DNA from: Litchfieldella xinjiangensis
GTDB lineage: Bacteria; Pseudomonadota; Gammaproteobacteria; Pseudomonadales; Halomonadaceae
NCBI RefSeq assembly: GCF_000759345.1
Contig: NZ_JPZL01000002.1
Coordinates: 372,001-436,000 of the forward strand
Reading direction: 5' to 3'
DNA: 64,000 nucleotides
Part shown: positions 56,922-64,000 of the stretch, piece by piece
Position numbering within the stretch: the first letter of the stretch is position 1
Layout of the letters: each line of letters starts with the position of its first letter
Program-made: the position numbers and the translations under genes
The notes under the pieces: model-generated
Seen by the model: the letters and a program-made list of their open reading frames with translations, nothing else
Databases searched by the model: none
Told to the model about the DNA's origin: nothing

Positions 56922-57950
56922 TCAGGCGGTTTCATTTGCAGGCGGCAACGCCACGACGCGAGGCCAGCCATTGGCAACCACGAAGACGCGACATATCCCG
57001 CCATCCGCTCTTGAGAGCAGCACATGCCGGGCAGCGCGGTGTTCGCTGAAATGGGCGACCAAGCGATCGCCAATAGCGTCGAGAGGCTCCCACGCGTTCG
57101 GCTGCGGCGGGGCCAGCCAGTGCGGCTTGTGGATCAGCACCCCCTGGTAATCGGCGGGCAGGTGGGCGGCCAGATCATGCCAATCCTCGAAATGACACCA
57201 CACACCGCGCATGGCCTCCGGGTGGGCCAGCCGCGGCAAGGGTAGGTCATGACCCCAAGGGCTGTAGAGGCATCCCGGCATGATTACGCGTTGCTGGAAA
57301 TGCGCTACGGGAAGCGAGCGGGCGAGGTGCGGATCGGCAAGCGCCGTAAGTCCCATCGGTAACTGCTTGTCACCTAGGCGCTGGGCCTTGATCGCCAGGG
57401 AGTCGACACTGTCGAGGCCTATCCAGCGGGCGGCATCGTCGGCGTCGCCCGGTCCGTCGGGCAGGCCCAGATAGAACTTGATGGCAAGTTCGACATGCGT
57501 GGGATTGGAAGGGCCTTCTTCGGGTGTGCGGTCGGCATAGACCAGGTCCAGCTCACCCAGCGTGCGCGTATCGTCGCGTAGTGCCACGTTGGTTGCCAAC
57601 AGGCGCGTATGCGGTGCTCGCGCAAGGATCCATTGCCACAACGTTTCGTGATAGATCCCCAGCCGCGACGAGCGGCGCTGCTGCAACCATCGAGCAAAGT
57701 CGTCCGCCTTTCGTTCCTGCTGCCTGAGCCAGGCACGGCGTCGGTCATCCTCGTCCAGCCCCAGCTCAGTGAGGCTCGGGCGGCCGCGATAGCCGATATC
57801 CGCCATGTCAGGCGCATGCAGTAACCAGGCAATATCCCGAACCCACGGCTCACCGAGCGAGGCAAGATCGCCACTCAGCGACGCGGAGCAGGGCGCGAAG
57901 CTCTCCTTCAGCAAGCGTTCCCCGTGTTCATGCTTTTCAGGCTGCGTCAT
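56922..57950 (-). CDS. DUF1853 family protein, PD-(D/E)XK-like
   Basis: 342-residue cytoplasmic protein. The region TLGELDLVYADRT (acidic Asp135) followed by THVELAIKFYLG (Glu154, Lys158) resembles a restriction-endonuclease-like core, and I believe the family has been placed near PD-(D/E)XK nucleases, though this needs a profile search. No partner methyltransferase is nearby. The start is ATG at 57950, overlapping the membrane-protein gene by 14 bases. Confidence 0.75.
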   Translation of the reverse strand: MTQPEKHEHGERLLKESFAPCSASLSGDLASLGEPWVRDIAWLLHAPDMADIGYRGRPSLTELGLDEDDRRRAWLRQQERKADDFARWLQQRRSSRLGIYHETLWQWILARAPHTRLLATNVALRDDTRTLGELDLVYADRTPEEGPSNPTHVELAIKFYLGLPDGPGDADDAARWIGLDSVDSLAIKAQRLGDKQLPMGLTALADPHLARSLPVAHFQQRVIMPGCLYSPWGHDLPLPRLAHPEAMRGVWCHFEDWHDLAAHLPADYQGVLIHKPHWLAPPQPNAWEPLDAIGDRLVAHFSEHRAARHVLLSRADGGICRVFVVANGWPRVVALPPANETA

Positions 57951-58572
57951 GGCCAAGGTGGCGGCTCAGTTTGCCGATGCGATATAAGTCGTGCATATAC
58001 CGGTCGAAACGAGCCAGCACGTCGGTCATTACGATCAACCCACAGATCGCCGCCAGCAGGATATATGCGTTATTCGCCCAGGCGAGCGGGCCTGGCGGAA
58101 GGGCATAGCCCAGGGTGAACACGCTCAGCCCAGCCAGGAACAGCACAGCCAAGGTATTGAATACAACGATGGAAAGCAGCGGGCCTCGGATATCGTGACG
58201 GGGCGGGCGTGTCCTCACATTCAGCAGGTGGCGGATCCTGACATCACCGTGCTGTTCCATCCGATGCTGTCGGCGAAGCAGCATCTCGATATCGATGAGG
58301 CCATGCCCGGCGCGAAAGGCCGCCCATGCGAAGCGATGATCGAAGTCCTCGCCGAACACACGCGTGGCCGTACGGTCGAACTCCGCCGTGTGCCCTGTCT
58401 GGGCGCAGGCATCCGCCTCGCGTGCCAGGTCGATCAAGTCCTGGCTCTCTTCGATGGGCTTTTCCAGTTCATCCTTCTGCACGGTCCGGCTGCAGTAGAT
58501 GGCGTACAGTTGGTAGATCGAGATACACACGCCAACATAGATCAAGCACAGCGCCAGAACGCTCAGCATCAT
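57937..58572 (-). CDS. Hypothetical three-TM protein
   Basis: 211-residue protein with one N-terminal TM segment (VLALCLIYVGVCISIYQLYAIYC), a central soluble part and two further TM segments (LLSIVVFNTLAVLFLAGLSVFTLGYAL and NAYILLAAICGLIVMTDVL). I do not recognise the family. It overlaps the DUF1853 gene, so the two are likely translated together. Start at 58572 is supported by GGGAGTAA-like context upstream. Confidence 0.65.
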   Translation of the reverse strand: MMLSVLALCLIYVGVCISIYQLYAIYCSRTVQKDELEKPIEESQDLIDLAREADACAQTGHTAEFDRTATRVFGEDFDHRFAWAAFRAGHGLIDIEMLLRRQHRMEQHGDVRIRHLLNVRTRPPRHDIRGPLLSIVVFNTLAVLFLAGLSVFTLGYALPPGPLAWANNAYILLAAICGLIVMTDVLARFDRYMHDLYRIGKLSRHLGHDAA

Positions 58573-58615
58573 TTACTCCCGTTATCGTTAGCCAGGGGGC
58601 GAGCCCAGGAGGCCA

Positions 58616-58828
58616 TCATCGCTGGCGCAGCGGGTCGAGTAGCGCGCTCAGCCCGTTATGATCGATTTCATGCATCAGATGCAGTAACTGACCGATCTCG
58701 CCCTTGGGGAAGCCCTCGCGTGCGAACCAGTTGAGATACGGCCCCGGCAGGTCGGCGATGAGCCGGCCTTCGAACTTGCCGAAGGGCATCTTGAGGGTGA
58801 CCAGCTTCTTAAGATCTTCCGGATTCAC
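58616..58828 (-). CDS. DUF3820 family protein
   Basis: 70-residue protein with the diagnostic LKKLVTLKMPFGKFEGRLIADLPGPYLNWFAREGFPKGEIGQLL block, almost the whole of DUF3820 (some members annotated as quorum-regulated virulence factors). I place the start at the GTG (58828) because AAAGGA lies at proper distance and the family starts about there; an ATG at 58846 is possible but abuts its ribosome site. Function unknown. Confidence 0.82.
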   Translation of the reverse strand: MNPEDLKKLVTLKMPFGKFEGRLIADLPGPYLNWFAREGFPKGEIGQLLHLMHEIDHNGLSALLDPLRQR

Positions 58829-58866
58829 GTCTCGGGTTCCTTTCATTCCTGGCGCGTTTCACCGCG

Positions 58867-59805
58867 CTACTCAACCCACGTCGCTCCGGTCAATTCGCAA
58901 GAGACGTTCCACAGCCGCTCGGCAATGGCTCGGTCCCGCGCTGCCGTGGCGATATGGGCGCGCTTGGGCTTACCTCGCGTCTCGCCTAAGCCGTTAGGGC
59001 CGATATAGTCGCCGGGTCGAACGTCGTTGTCGATGGCGGCATGCAACACGGGGCGTGCTCCCGCGGCAGCGGTTTGGCTGATAGCCGGCAGGGCCAGGCG
59101 GAAGACCCTCCCCAGCATGCCACGGCTCTTGACGCCATGTTCGAACAACGCCGTACGCGATAGACCGGGGTGAGCCGCCAGGCTGGCCAGTCCCCAGCCA
59201 TGTACCTGGCTACGCTGGTGCAGCGCCTGGCTGAACACCAGCATGGCCAGCTTGGATTGTCGGTAAGCCCGCCAGGGATTGTAGTGGCGTTCGCCCTGCA
59301 GATCGTCGAAATCGATGCGGCCACTGCGGTGTGCCAGGCTCGCGAGCTGCACCACGCGCGGCGCCGGTGCGGCCACCAACAGTGGAAGCAGCCGGCTCGT
59401 CAGCAGGAAGTGGCCAAGATAGTTGACGCCGAGCTGCCGCTCGTAGCCCTCCTGGGTCAGCTCCCGTGTCGGTAACGCCAGAACGCCGGCATTGTTGATC
59501 AGCAGATCCAGCGACGCTTCGCGGGAATACAGCTGGTCAGCGAAATCGCGTACCGAGGCCAGGCTATCCAGGTCGAGCGGTTCATAGCGGACGTCGGCTT
59601 CCGGGTATTCCCTGCGGAGCGCATCCACGGCGGCATGGCCCTTGTGCGGTGTACGCGCCGTCACGATGACGCGATAGCGCTCGCGCAACAGACCCCGGGC
59701 GGTTTCAAGGCCCAGGCCGGTGTTGGCCCCGGTGACTACCGCCAGGAGCCGGGGTGCCCGGCCTGGTGTCGCGCCGGGCTGCTCGGGTTGCCTATTGAAA
59801 GGCAT
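58867..59805 (-). CDS. SDR-family oxidoreductase, retinol-dehydrogenase-like
   Basis: 312-residue short-chain dehydrogenase with VVTGANTGLGLETARGL, LINNAGV and the YRQSK active-site block (in PWRAYRQSKLAMLVF), preceded by the catalytic serine in QLASLAHRSG. It resembles WWOX/retinol-dehydrogenase-like SDRs widespread in bacteria. Substrate unknown. Both neighbours (DUF3820, ABM protein) are on the same strand with gaps of tens of bases or less. Confidence 0.85.
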   Translation of the reverse strand: MPFNRQPEQPGATPGRAPRLLAVVTGANTGLGLETARGLLRERYRVIVTARTPHKGHAAVDALRREYPEADVRYEPLDLDSLASVRDFADQLYSREASLDLLINNAGVLALPTRELTQEGYERQLGVNYLGHFLLTSRLLPLLVAAPAPRVVQLASLAHRSGRIDFDDLQGERHYNPWRAYRQSKLAMLVFSQALHQRSQVHGWGLASLAAHPGLSRTALFEHGVKSRGMLGRVFRLALPAISQTAAAGARPVLHAAIDNDVRPGDYIGPNGLGETRGKPKRAHIATAARDRAIAERLWNVSCELTGATWVE

Positions 59806-59811
59806 GACGCC

Positions 59812-60135
59812 TCAGGCGTCGCCGATGGTCTGGATGACCTCGAATCCCTCGAACTTGGGCGGGCCGAGATACAGCCCCTCACGGCGGCTCTGACCGGCGT
59901 TGGCATGCGCGGCACGGAACGCTTCGGAGTGCGTCCAGGCCTCGAAATCCTCACGCGACTTCCAGATGGTGTGAGAAGCGTAGAGCACGTGATCCTCTTC
60001 CTCGGGGCCACGCAGCATGTGGAACTCGACGAAACCCGGCAGCCCCTGCAGGTGGGTCTCCCGCTCCAGCCAGATCTGCTCGAATTCTTGGGTTCTCTCG
60101 GGATTGACTCGAAAACGATTCATGGCGATGAACAC
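59812..60135 (-). CDS. ABM-domain (IsdG-like) monooxygenase family protein
   Basis: 107-residue dimeric alpha+beta barrel protein: FIAMNRFRVNPERTQEFEQIWLERETHLQGLPGFVEFHMLRG, then HTIWKSREDFEAWTHSEAFR. This ABM fold includes heme-degrading IsdG and quinol monooxygenases; Asn and Trp/His positions typical of IsdG are only partly visible, so heme degradation is not claimed. GTG at 60135 gives the family N terminus with AAGGAG ten bases upstream; a GTG at 60144 crowds the ribosome site. Stop lies six bases before the SDR start. Confidence 0.8.
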   Translation of the reverse strand: MFIAMNRFRVNPERTQEFEQIWLERETHLQGLPGFVEFHMLRGPEEEDHVLYASHTIWKSREDFEAWTHSEAFRAAHANAGQSRREGLYLGPPKFEGFEVIQTIGDA

Positions 60136-60185
60136 AGCGCACACTCCTTATGGCCAGGGGTAGTTCCGGCTGACGATGACACCTA

Positions 60186-60236
60186 ACCTTGCGGGGAGCA
60201 AGGTGGTGAGGAGGTCCCGCTAACGCTAGCGGCCTC
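60186..60236 (+). promoter_or_regulatory. Two hairpins upstream of hipB
   Basis: First hairpin: ACCTTGC-GGGGA-GCAAGGT (60186-60204), perfect seven-base stem. Second: GAGG, two-base bulge, CCGCTA-ACGC-TAGCGG, CCTC (60211-60236). Both lie in the divergent region between the ABM gene and hipB and may be leader structures or part of the operator. Confidence 0.4.
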
Positions 60237-60265
60237 TCTATAAAGTCGCTAATATGCATCAAATG

Positions 60266-60292
60266 AGTTGCTTTTTAACCATCAGTGCAACT
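60266..60292. promoter_or_regulatory. Candidate hipB operator
   Basis: AGTTGC and GCAACT, perfect six-base arms with a 15-base spacer, immediately before the hipB start at 60305. HipB-type antitoxins bind palindromes over their own promoter. Assignment is by position. Confidence 0.4.
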
Positions 60293-60304
60293 TTTAAGGT
60301 GCTT

Positions 60305-60619
60305 ATGAGTCTTCAGGACCAATACCGCCAGCGCCGAAAGGCACTCCATTTTACCCAGCAGGATCTGGCTGATCGTACCGGCATGGTGCGCCAGCAATAC
60401 CAGCGCCTGGAACGAGGCGGTAACCCGCGGCTGGATACCCTCGAATTAGCTGCAGATGGCCTCAATGCCAAATTGATGCTGATCCCTCAGGAAAAATGGC
60501 ATGCGGTGACGGCACTTCTGCAAGGAGAGGCCAGTTCGACTTCAGGGCTCGACGCCGATCCCTGGCAGGGGCTTCTGGGTGAGAGTGACCATGATGAGGG
60601 CGGCCGCGATGGTCAATGA
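60305..60619 (+). CDS. hipB: HipB-like antitoxin (XRE family)
   Basis: 104-residue DNA-binding protein with an XRE helix-turn-helix (RRKALHFTQQDLADRTGMVRQQYQRLERGGNPRLDTLELAADGL) and an acidic tail. It is followed by a hipA reading frame overlapping its stop, the usual hipBA layout, and should repress the operon and neutralise HipA. The ATG at 60305 follows AAGG; a longer frame from 60254 runs through the operator. Confidence 0.88.
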   Translation: MSLQDQYRQRRKALHFTQQDLADRTGMVRQQYQRLERGGNPRLDTLELAADGLNAKLMLIPQEKWHAVTALLQGEASSTSGLDADPWQGLLGESDHDEGGRDGQ

Positions 60620-61861
60620 AGCGGTCGAGATGCTGTCTCTCGAACTGCATGGTCGGCGAGTAGGCTATCTGGCCGGCTATCAAGGGGGGCGCAATGTCAT
60701 GGTCTTCGATGAGGCCTGGCGGCTTGATGACTCACGGCCTACGCTCTCGTTGACACTACATCCCAACTTTCCCCGCGCCGCCGAGCTTATGCAAGCGCCA
60801 TGGGTTCGGCAGCAACGTCTGCATCCCTGGTTTTCGAATCTCCTGCCGGAAGGGGCGCTTCGCGACTGGTTGGCACAACGGCTCCGGGTGCATCCGGACA
60901 GCGAATTCCCGCTATTGGCCAGTCTGGGCCATGATCTTCCCGGCGCCCTGCAAGTCTCTGCGGTGGCGCCTGACGACATGCCGGACTGGGTACTCAATCA
61001 TCGGCGTAGCATCACCCCGGTGCGCCAAGTGGCCGAAGTAGGCGGGGGGTTCTCGCTGGCCGGCGTGCAGATGAAATTTTCCATGCGTGAGCGGGATGGG
61101 CGATTCCACTTCGGCCACGCTGACGAACTCGGTGACTGGATCGTCAAGACACCCTCGACACGCCATCGCCAAGTACCGGAAAACGAGGCCACCGCGATGT
61201 GGCTGGCGCAGAGCGCCGGGGTCGATATCCCCGAGGTACGTTTGATATCGCTGGACACGCTCGAAGGCTTGCCCCGATCAATCTGCCGGACGAGCACATG
61301 GCCTACGCCATTCGCCGGTTCGATCGCGCAGGGGCGCAGCGCATTCATGCCGAGGATATGGCACAGGTGTTGTTCCGCTATCCTCATGAGAAATATGAAG
61401 GCCCCAACTATGAGCAGCTAGGGCGCCTGCTACGAGAATTCACGACCGATGGCCTGGCCAACGTTCAGGCCCTGGCACGCCGCCTACTGGTCGACGTTCT
61501 TCTGGCCAATGGCGATGCGCACCTCAAGAACTGGAGCTTGTTGTATCCGGACCGGCGCTCGCCGCAACTGGCCCCCGCCTACGATATCGTTACCACACTG
61601 GCCTACCTCGAAGGCGACCACCGCTTGGCCCTCAACCTGAATGGAAAGAAGGACTGGTATCGGCTAGGTGAAGACGATTTCCGCCGTTGGGCCGATAAGG
61701 TCGGCGTCGCCTGGCCCTCCATTCGCACAATACTCGACGATACTCTGGAGCGCGCACGCACCCAGTGGCCTCGCCAGCTGGAAGCGATGCCCATGACCGA
61801 TACCCACAAGGCAATTCTCAAGAGACATTGGCGAAACCTGGCACCGGAATGGCGGTTCTGA
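60609..61861 (+). pseudogene. hipA: hipA-like toxin kinase gene split by a -1 frameshift
   Basis: HipA Ser/Thr kinase toxin of about 417 residues in two frames. The first part runs from ELHGRRVGYLAGYQGG through the substrate/ATP region (GGGFSLAGVQMKFSM) to LDTLEGLP; the continuation INLPDEHMAYAIRRFDR with the catalytic LLANGDAHLKNWSLLY block lies one frame over. The junction is at CCCC (61272-61275); five Cs would give the expected LEGLPPINLPDEH. Loss of one C, a sequencing error, or a slip site are all possible. As written, the toxin lacks its catalytic half. ATG at 60609 overlaps hipB's stop. Confidence 0.85.
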
Positions 61862-61929
61862 GCCGGCTGTTGTTTCCTTCCGAAACACTCTACATTCAAG
61901 CGCTACACAACGAGCCAGGGAGTCGAAAA

Positions 61930-62226
61930 ATGAAGCAGTACGCCGTGGTGGCTTACGATTACACCGATGACGAGGCGTTGGCGCGCAGGCTAGCCAATCG
62001 CGATGCCCACCTGGAAGGGGTGCGAACGCTAGCCCAGCAGGGATGCTTTCTCAGTGGCGGGGCCATTCTCGACGAGGCAGGCAAGATGATCGGTTCGAAT
62101 GCCCATTTTCAGTTTGCCGACCGACAGGCACTCGATGTGTGGCTCGATACCGAGCCCTACATGACCGGGCGCGTCTGGGAACATGTCGATATCAGTGAAG
62201 TGAAGCTCTTCGATCCGACCGTGTAA
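61930..62226 (+). CDS. YciI-like protein
   Basis: 98-residue ferredoxin-like dimer of the YciI/DUF family: AVVAYDYTDDEALARRLANRDAHLEGVRTLAQQGCFLSGGAILDE, with the conserved His-Asp pair seen as RDAHL. Start at 61930 follows AGGGAG; a longer frame would enter hipA. It resembles E. coli YciI; function is unknown. Confidence 0.82.
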   Translation: MKQYAVVAYDYTDDEALARRLANRDAHLEGVRTLAQQGCFLSGGAILDEAGKMIGSNAHFQFADRQALDVWLDTEPYMTGRVWEHVDISEVKLFDPTV

Positions 62227-62291
62227 TAGCGATAGTTGGAGGGGGCGGGGTGCCATGGTATACAGCCTTGGCGCTTTGAGGAGAGACTTGC

Positions 62292-63455
62292 ATGAAGGCC
62301 CAGAATTCGGGCGGTACGAGCCCGTTGCGGCCGATCACGCTGCATTTTTACGACCCGCAGCTGGAACGGGCCTTCCGCCATGCCACATTGCCCCGGGTGC
62401 GCGCCCATGGGCGTACGGCCATCCTTGTCGGCATAGTCGTCTACCTGCTGTGCGGATTGCTGGATATCTGGCATGTGCCGGACGCGGCCAGGGCAGGGGT
62501 ATGGCAGGCGCGCCTTACGGCGCTGATGGTGCCCACCCTGGTCATGCTGGTGAGCTTCACCGCGCTCTTTCAAAGCCACGCCCAATGGTGGCTCACCAGC
62601 GTCAGCCTGGCCGCCGGCCTTGGTCTCATCGCCATCCAGGCCCAGGTGCCACTCGAAAGCTCGGCTTATTACTACCCCGCCATGGTGATGGTGACCTTCT
62701 ATACCTACAACTTCATCGGTGTGCGCTTCCCCTACGCGCTGGGCATCGATGCGTTGCTGCTGGTGAGCTACAACCTGATCTTCGGTGGCCTGCTGGACTA
62801 CCCTGGACACATCCTCTTTGGGCACAACGTCTTTATCGTCTCGGCCAACCTCATCGGCGGCACCACCGGCTATCTGGCGGAGCGCCAGGGGCGGTTGCTC
62901 TACCTGAAGGAGACGCAGCTCGAGGAGGAGCGGCACTATCATCGGCAGCGCTCGCTTCACGACCCGCTGACCGGACTGCCCAATCGCGACTTGTTGTACG
63001 ACCGTATTGACCAGGCGATAGCCAGCAGCCGGCGTTATTCCGGTCTCCATGCCGGCTTTTTCATCGATCTGGATGGCTTTAAACGACTCAACGATCGCCT
63101 GGGCCACAGGGTCGGCGACCAGGTGCTGATCCAGATCGCCGAGCGGCTACGCAACTGCATACGCGACGTGGACACGGTGGCCCGTATCGGCGGCGATGAA
63201 TTCTTCGTGCTGGCGCGTGACTTGGATTCGGAGCACGACGTTCACCGGCTGGCCGACAAGCTTCTTGAATGCATGCGCACGCCGCTGGCCGACCTGCCGG
63301 AACCTACCCAACTGCGGGGAAGTATCGGCATATGCCTGTTCCCGTACCCCGACATGAGCGTGACCGACATCATTCACCGTGCCGATACCGCCATGTACCA
63401 AGTGAAATCGGCACAGAAGGATGGTTATCGTATCGACTCGTTTCAGGCGGAATGA
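62292..63455 (+). CDS. Membrane-bound diguanylate cyclase
   Basis: 387-residue protein: N-terminal membrane domain with five or six TM segments (about 40-200), a short coiled linker (LKETQLEEERHYHRQRSL) and a GGDEF domain with active-site ARIGGDEFFVLARD and the RxxD inhibition site (RDVD) just upstream, so it is predicted to make c-di-GMP under product control. GAGGAGAG precedes the ATG. The 3' end overlaps the CbiX-like gene by 13 bases (convergent). Confidence 0.9.
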   Translation: MKAQNSGGTSPLRPITLHFYDPQLERAFRHATLPRVRAHGRTAILVGIVVYLLCGLLDIWHVPDAARAGVWQARLTALMVPTLVMLVSFTALFQSHAQWWLTSVSLAAGLGLIAIQAQVPLESSAYYYPAMVMVTFYTYNFIGVRFPYALGIDALLLVSYNLIFGGLLDYPGHILFGHNVFIVSANLIGGTTGYLAERQGRLLYLKETQLEEERHYHRQRSLHDPLTGLPNRDLLYDRIDQAIASSRRYSGLHAGFFIDLDGFKRLNDRLGHRVGDQVLIQIAERLRNCIRDVDTVARIGGDEFFVLARDLDSEHDVHRLADKLLECMRTPLADLPEPTQLRGSIGICLFPYPDMSVTDIIHRADTAMYQVKSAQKDGYRIDSFQAE

Positions 63456-64000
63456 GGCAATTCCAGCAATAGAGGCTCGCCGGCAAGCGCCTGCTGCAGG
63501 CGAGCCTTCAAGATATCCACGATGCCGTCATGCTCGCCGACCAGGCGCGTGGTGGTGATGTCCAGGCCTGGCGACTGCGTCATTGCCTGCTCGCACATCT
63601 CCGCAATATCGCCGCCTTCGCCGGCGTGTCGCCCCGGCGAGAGAAACAGCATGGCCAGGATCACATCACGCTGGGCCAGGGTAGGCGAGGCCAGTAGATC
63701 GACCAGCAGCGGCTCGTTGAAGCGGTAGGCGTCGCCGTCGCGGCGCTCCATGGAAGCAAAGGTGACACAGCCGGCCTCCTCGGCGAGCAGCACGCTCAAT
63801 TGCCCCGCCAGATAGTTACGCACCGCCGTAACCTCGGGAATCGGGCTGCCATGATCGACGAGCACCACTGCAGGCCGCGTCAGCCCTGGCATACGCTCGC
63901 GCACGTTGTCGGCCAGTAGCTGCGCCAGGCGCAGGTCCGGCGTTGCCTGGCTATCGACCAGTGGCAGGGCGACCTTGACCCCGAGCTGCGGATAGCTGGC
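63443..64000 (-). CDS. CbiX/sirohydrochlorin chelatase-like protein, 5' end outside window
   Basis: The reading frame is open to the right edge of the window, so the gene is cut. The visible 185 residues show PAVVLVDHGSPIPEVTAVRNYLAGQLS, with the HGS chelatase motif, FNEPLLVDLL, and a C-terminal AMLFLSPGRHAGEGGDIAEMC carrying the second conserved His region of the CbiX/CbiK/HemH-type chelatase fold. It may insert Co2+ or Fe2+ into sirohydrochlorin or act as a metal-binding relative. An internal GTG at 63904 is not the start. Confidence 0.78.
   Translation of the reverse strand, partial: ASYPQLGVKVALPLVDSQATPDLRLAQLLADNVRERMPGLTRPAVVLVDHGSPIPEVTAVRNYLAGQLSVLLAEEAGCVTFASMERRDGDAYRFNEPLLVDLLASPTLAQRDVILAMLFLSPGRHAGEGGDIAEMCEQAMTQSPGLDITTTRLVGEHDGIVDILKARLQQALAGEPLLLELPHSA

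Overview
The window looks like a chromosomal segment of a moderately halophilic gammaproteobacterium of the Halomonas/Chromohalobacter group. The basis is high GC with strong third-position bias, acidic proteins, an NhaD-type Na+/H+ antiporter, a two-subunit AruF/AruG arginine succinyltransferase and a dense set of small stress genes. The genus is an inference from gene content. Genes are tightly packed. I saw no rRNA, tRNA, CRISPR array, insertion sequence or prophage.

Layout. (1) 1-6181: arginine succinyltransferase operon astC(partial)-aruF-aruG-astD-astB, closed by a bidirectional terminator at 6204-6233. The last enzyme, AstE, is not in the window. (2) 6260-7589: an SDR lacking a conserved catalytic-helix segment, and a small lipoprotein. 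(3) 7679-23589: a large catabolic cluster read outward from about 9.9 kb. It holds an ATP-dependent aryl-CoA ligase, a fused FAD-monooxygenase/old-yellow-enzyme protein of the 2-aminobenzoyl-CoA monooxygenase/reductase type, beta-oxidation enzymes, a MarR regulator, a full Liv-type ABC importer, a 4HBT thioesterase, a Rid-family protein and, converging on it, an arylformamidase-like hydrolase. I read it as aerobic CoA-dependent anthranilate (2-aminobenzoate) degradation. Several of its genes carry ACAACAACAA leader motifs resembling Hfq/Crc catabolite-repression sites. (4) 23755-29979: a beta-hydroxyacid dehydrogenase, an orphan exosortase-type acyltransferase, and a three-gene unit of PstS-like protein, outer-membrane barrel and GGDEF/EAL sensor. 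(5) 30417-48176: DUF3541 lipoprotein, NhaD, a giant AsmA-like protein with three repeats, DUF3581, an acyltransferase, an esterase, an aldo/keto reductase, a CorA-type channel, an MFS transporter, a Tricorn-type protease with a Pro/Glu linker and an S33 hydrolase. (6) 48313-54151: compact stress genes (thioredoxin, CBS protein, ArfB, PRC-barrel protein, holin-like/DUF3618 pair, Tat-type SDR, aldo/keto reductase), most with clear terminators. (7) 54239-64000: yjiS/yjiR divergent pair with repeated CTGTACCG sites, DUF1499, DUF1853, DUF3820, an SDR, an ABM protein, hipB with a frameshifted hipA, a YciI-like protein, a diguanylate cyclase and a CbiX-like protein cut by the right edge.

Main points for follow-up: the anthranilate cluster with its CA-type leader motifs and two family members lacking canonical catalytic residues; the PstS-like/barrel/c-di-GMP unit; the triple-repeat AsmA-like protein; the yjiS/yjiR operator cluster; and three damaged or altered genes (the SDR at 6260, the DUF3541 gene, hipA). 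All functional calls come from reading translated sequence and motif knowledge; no database search was run.
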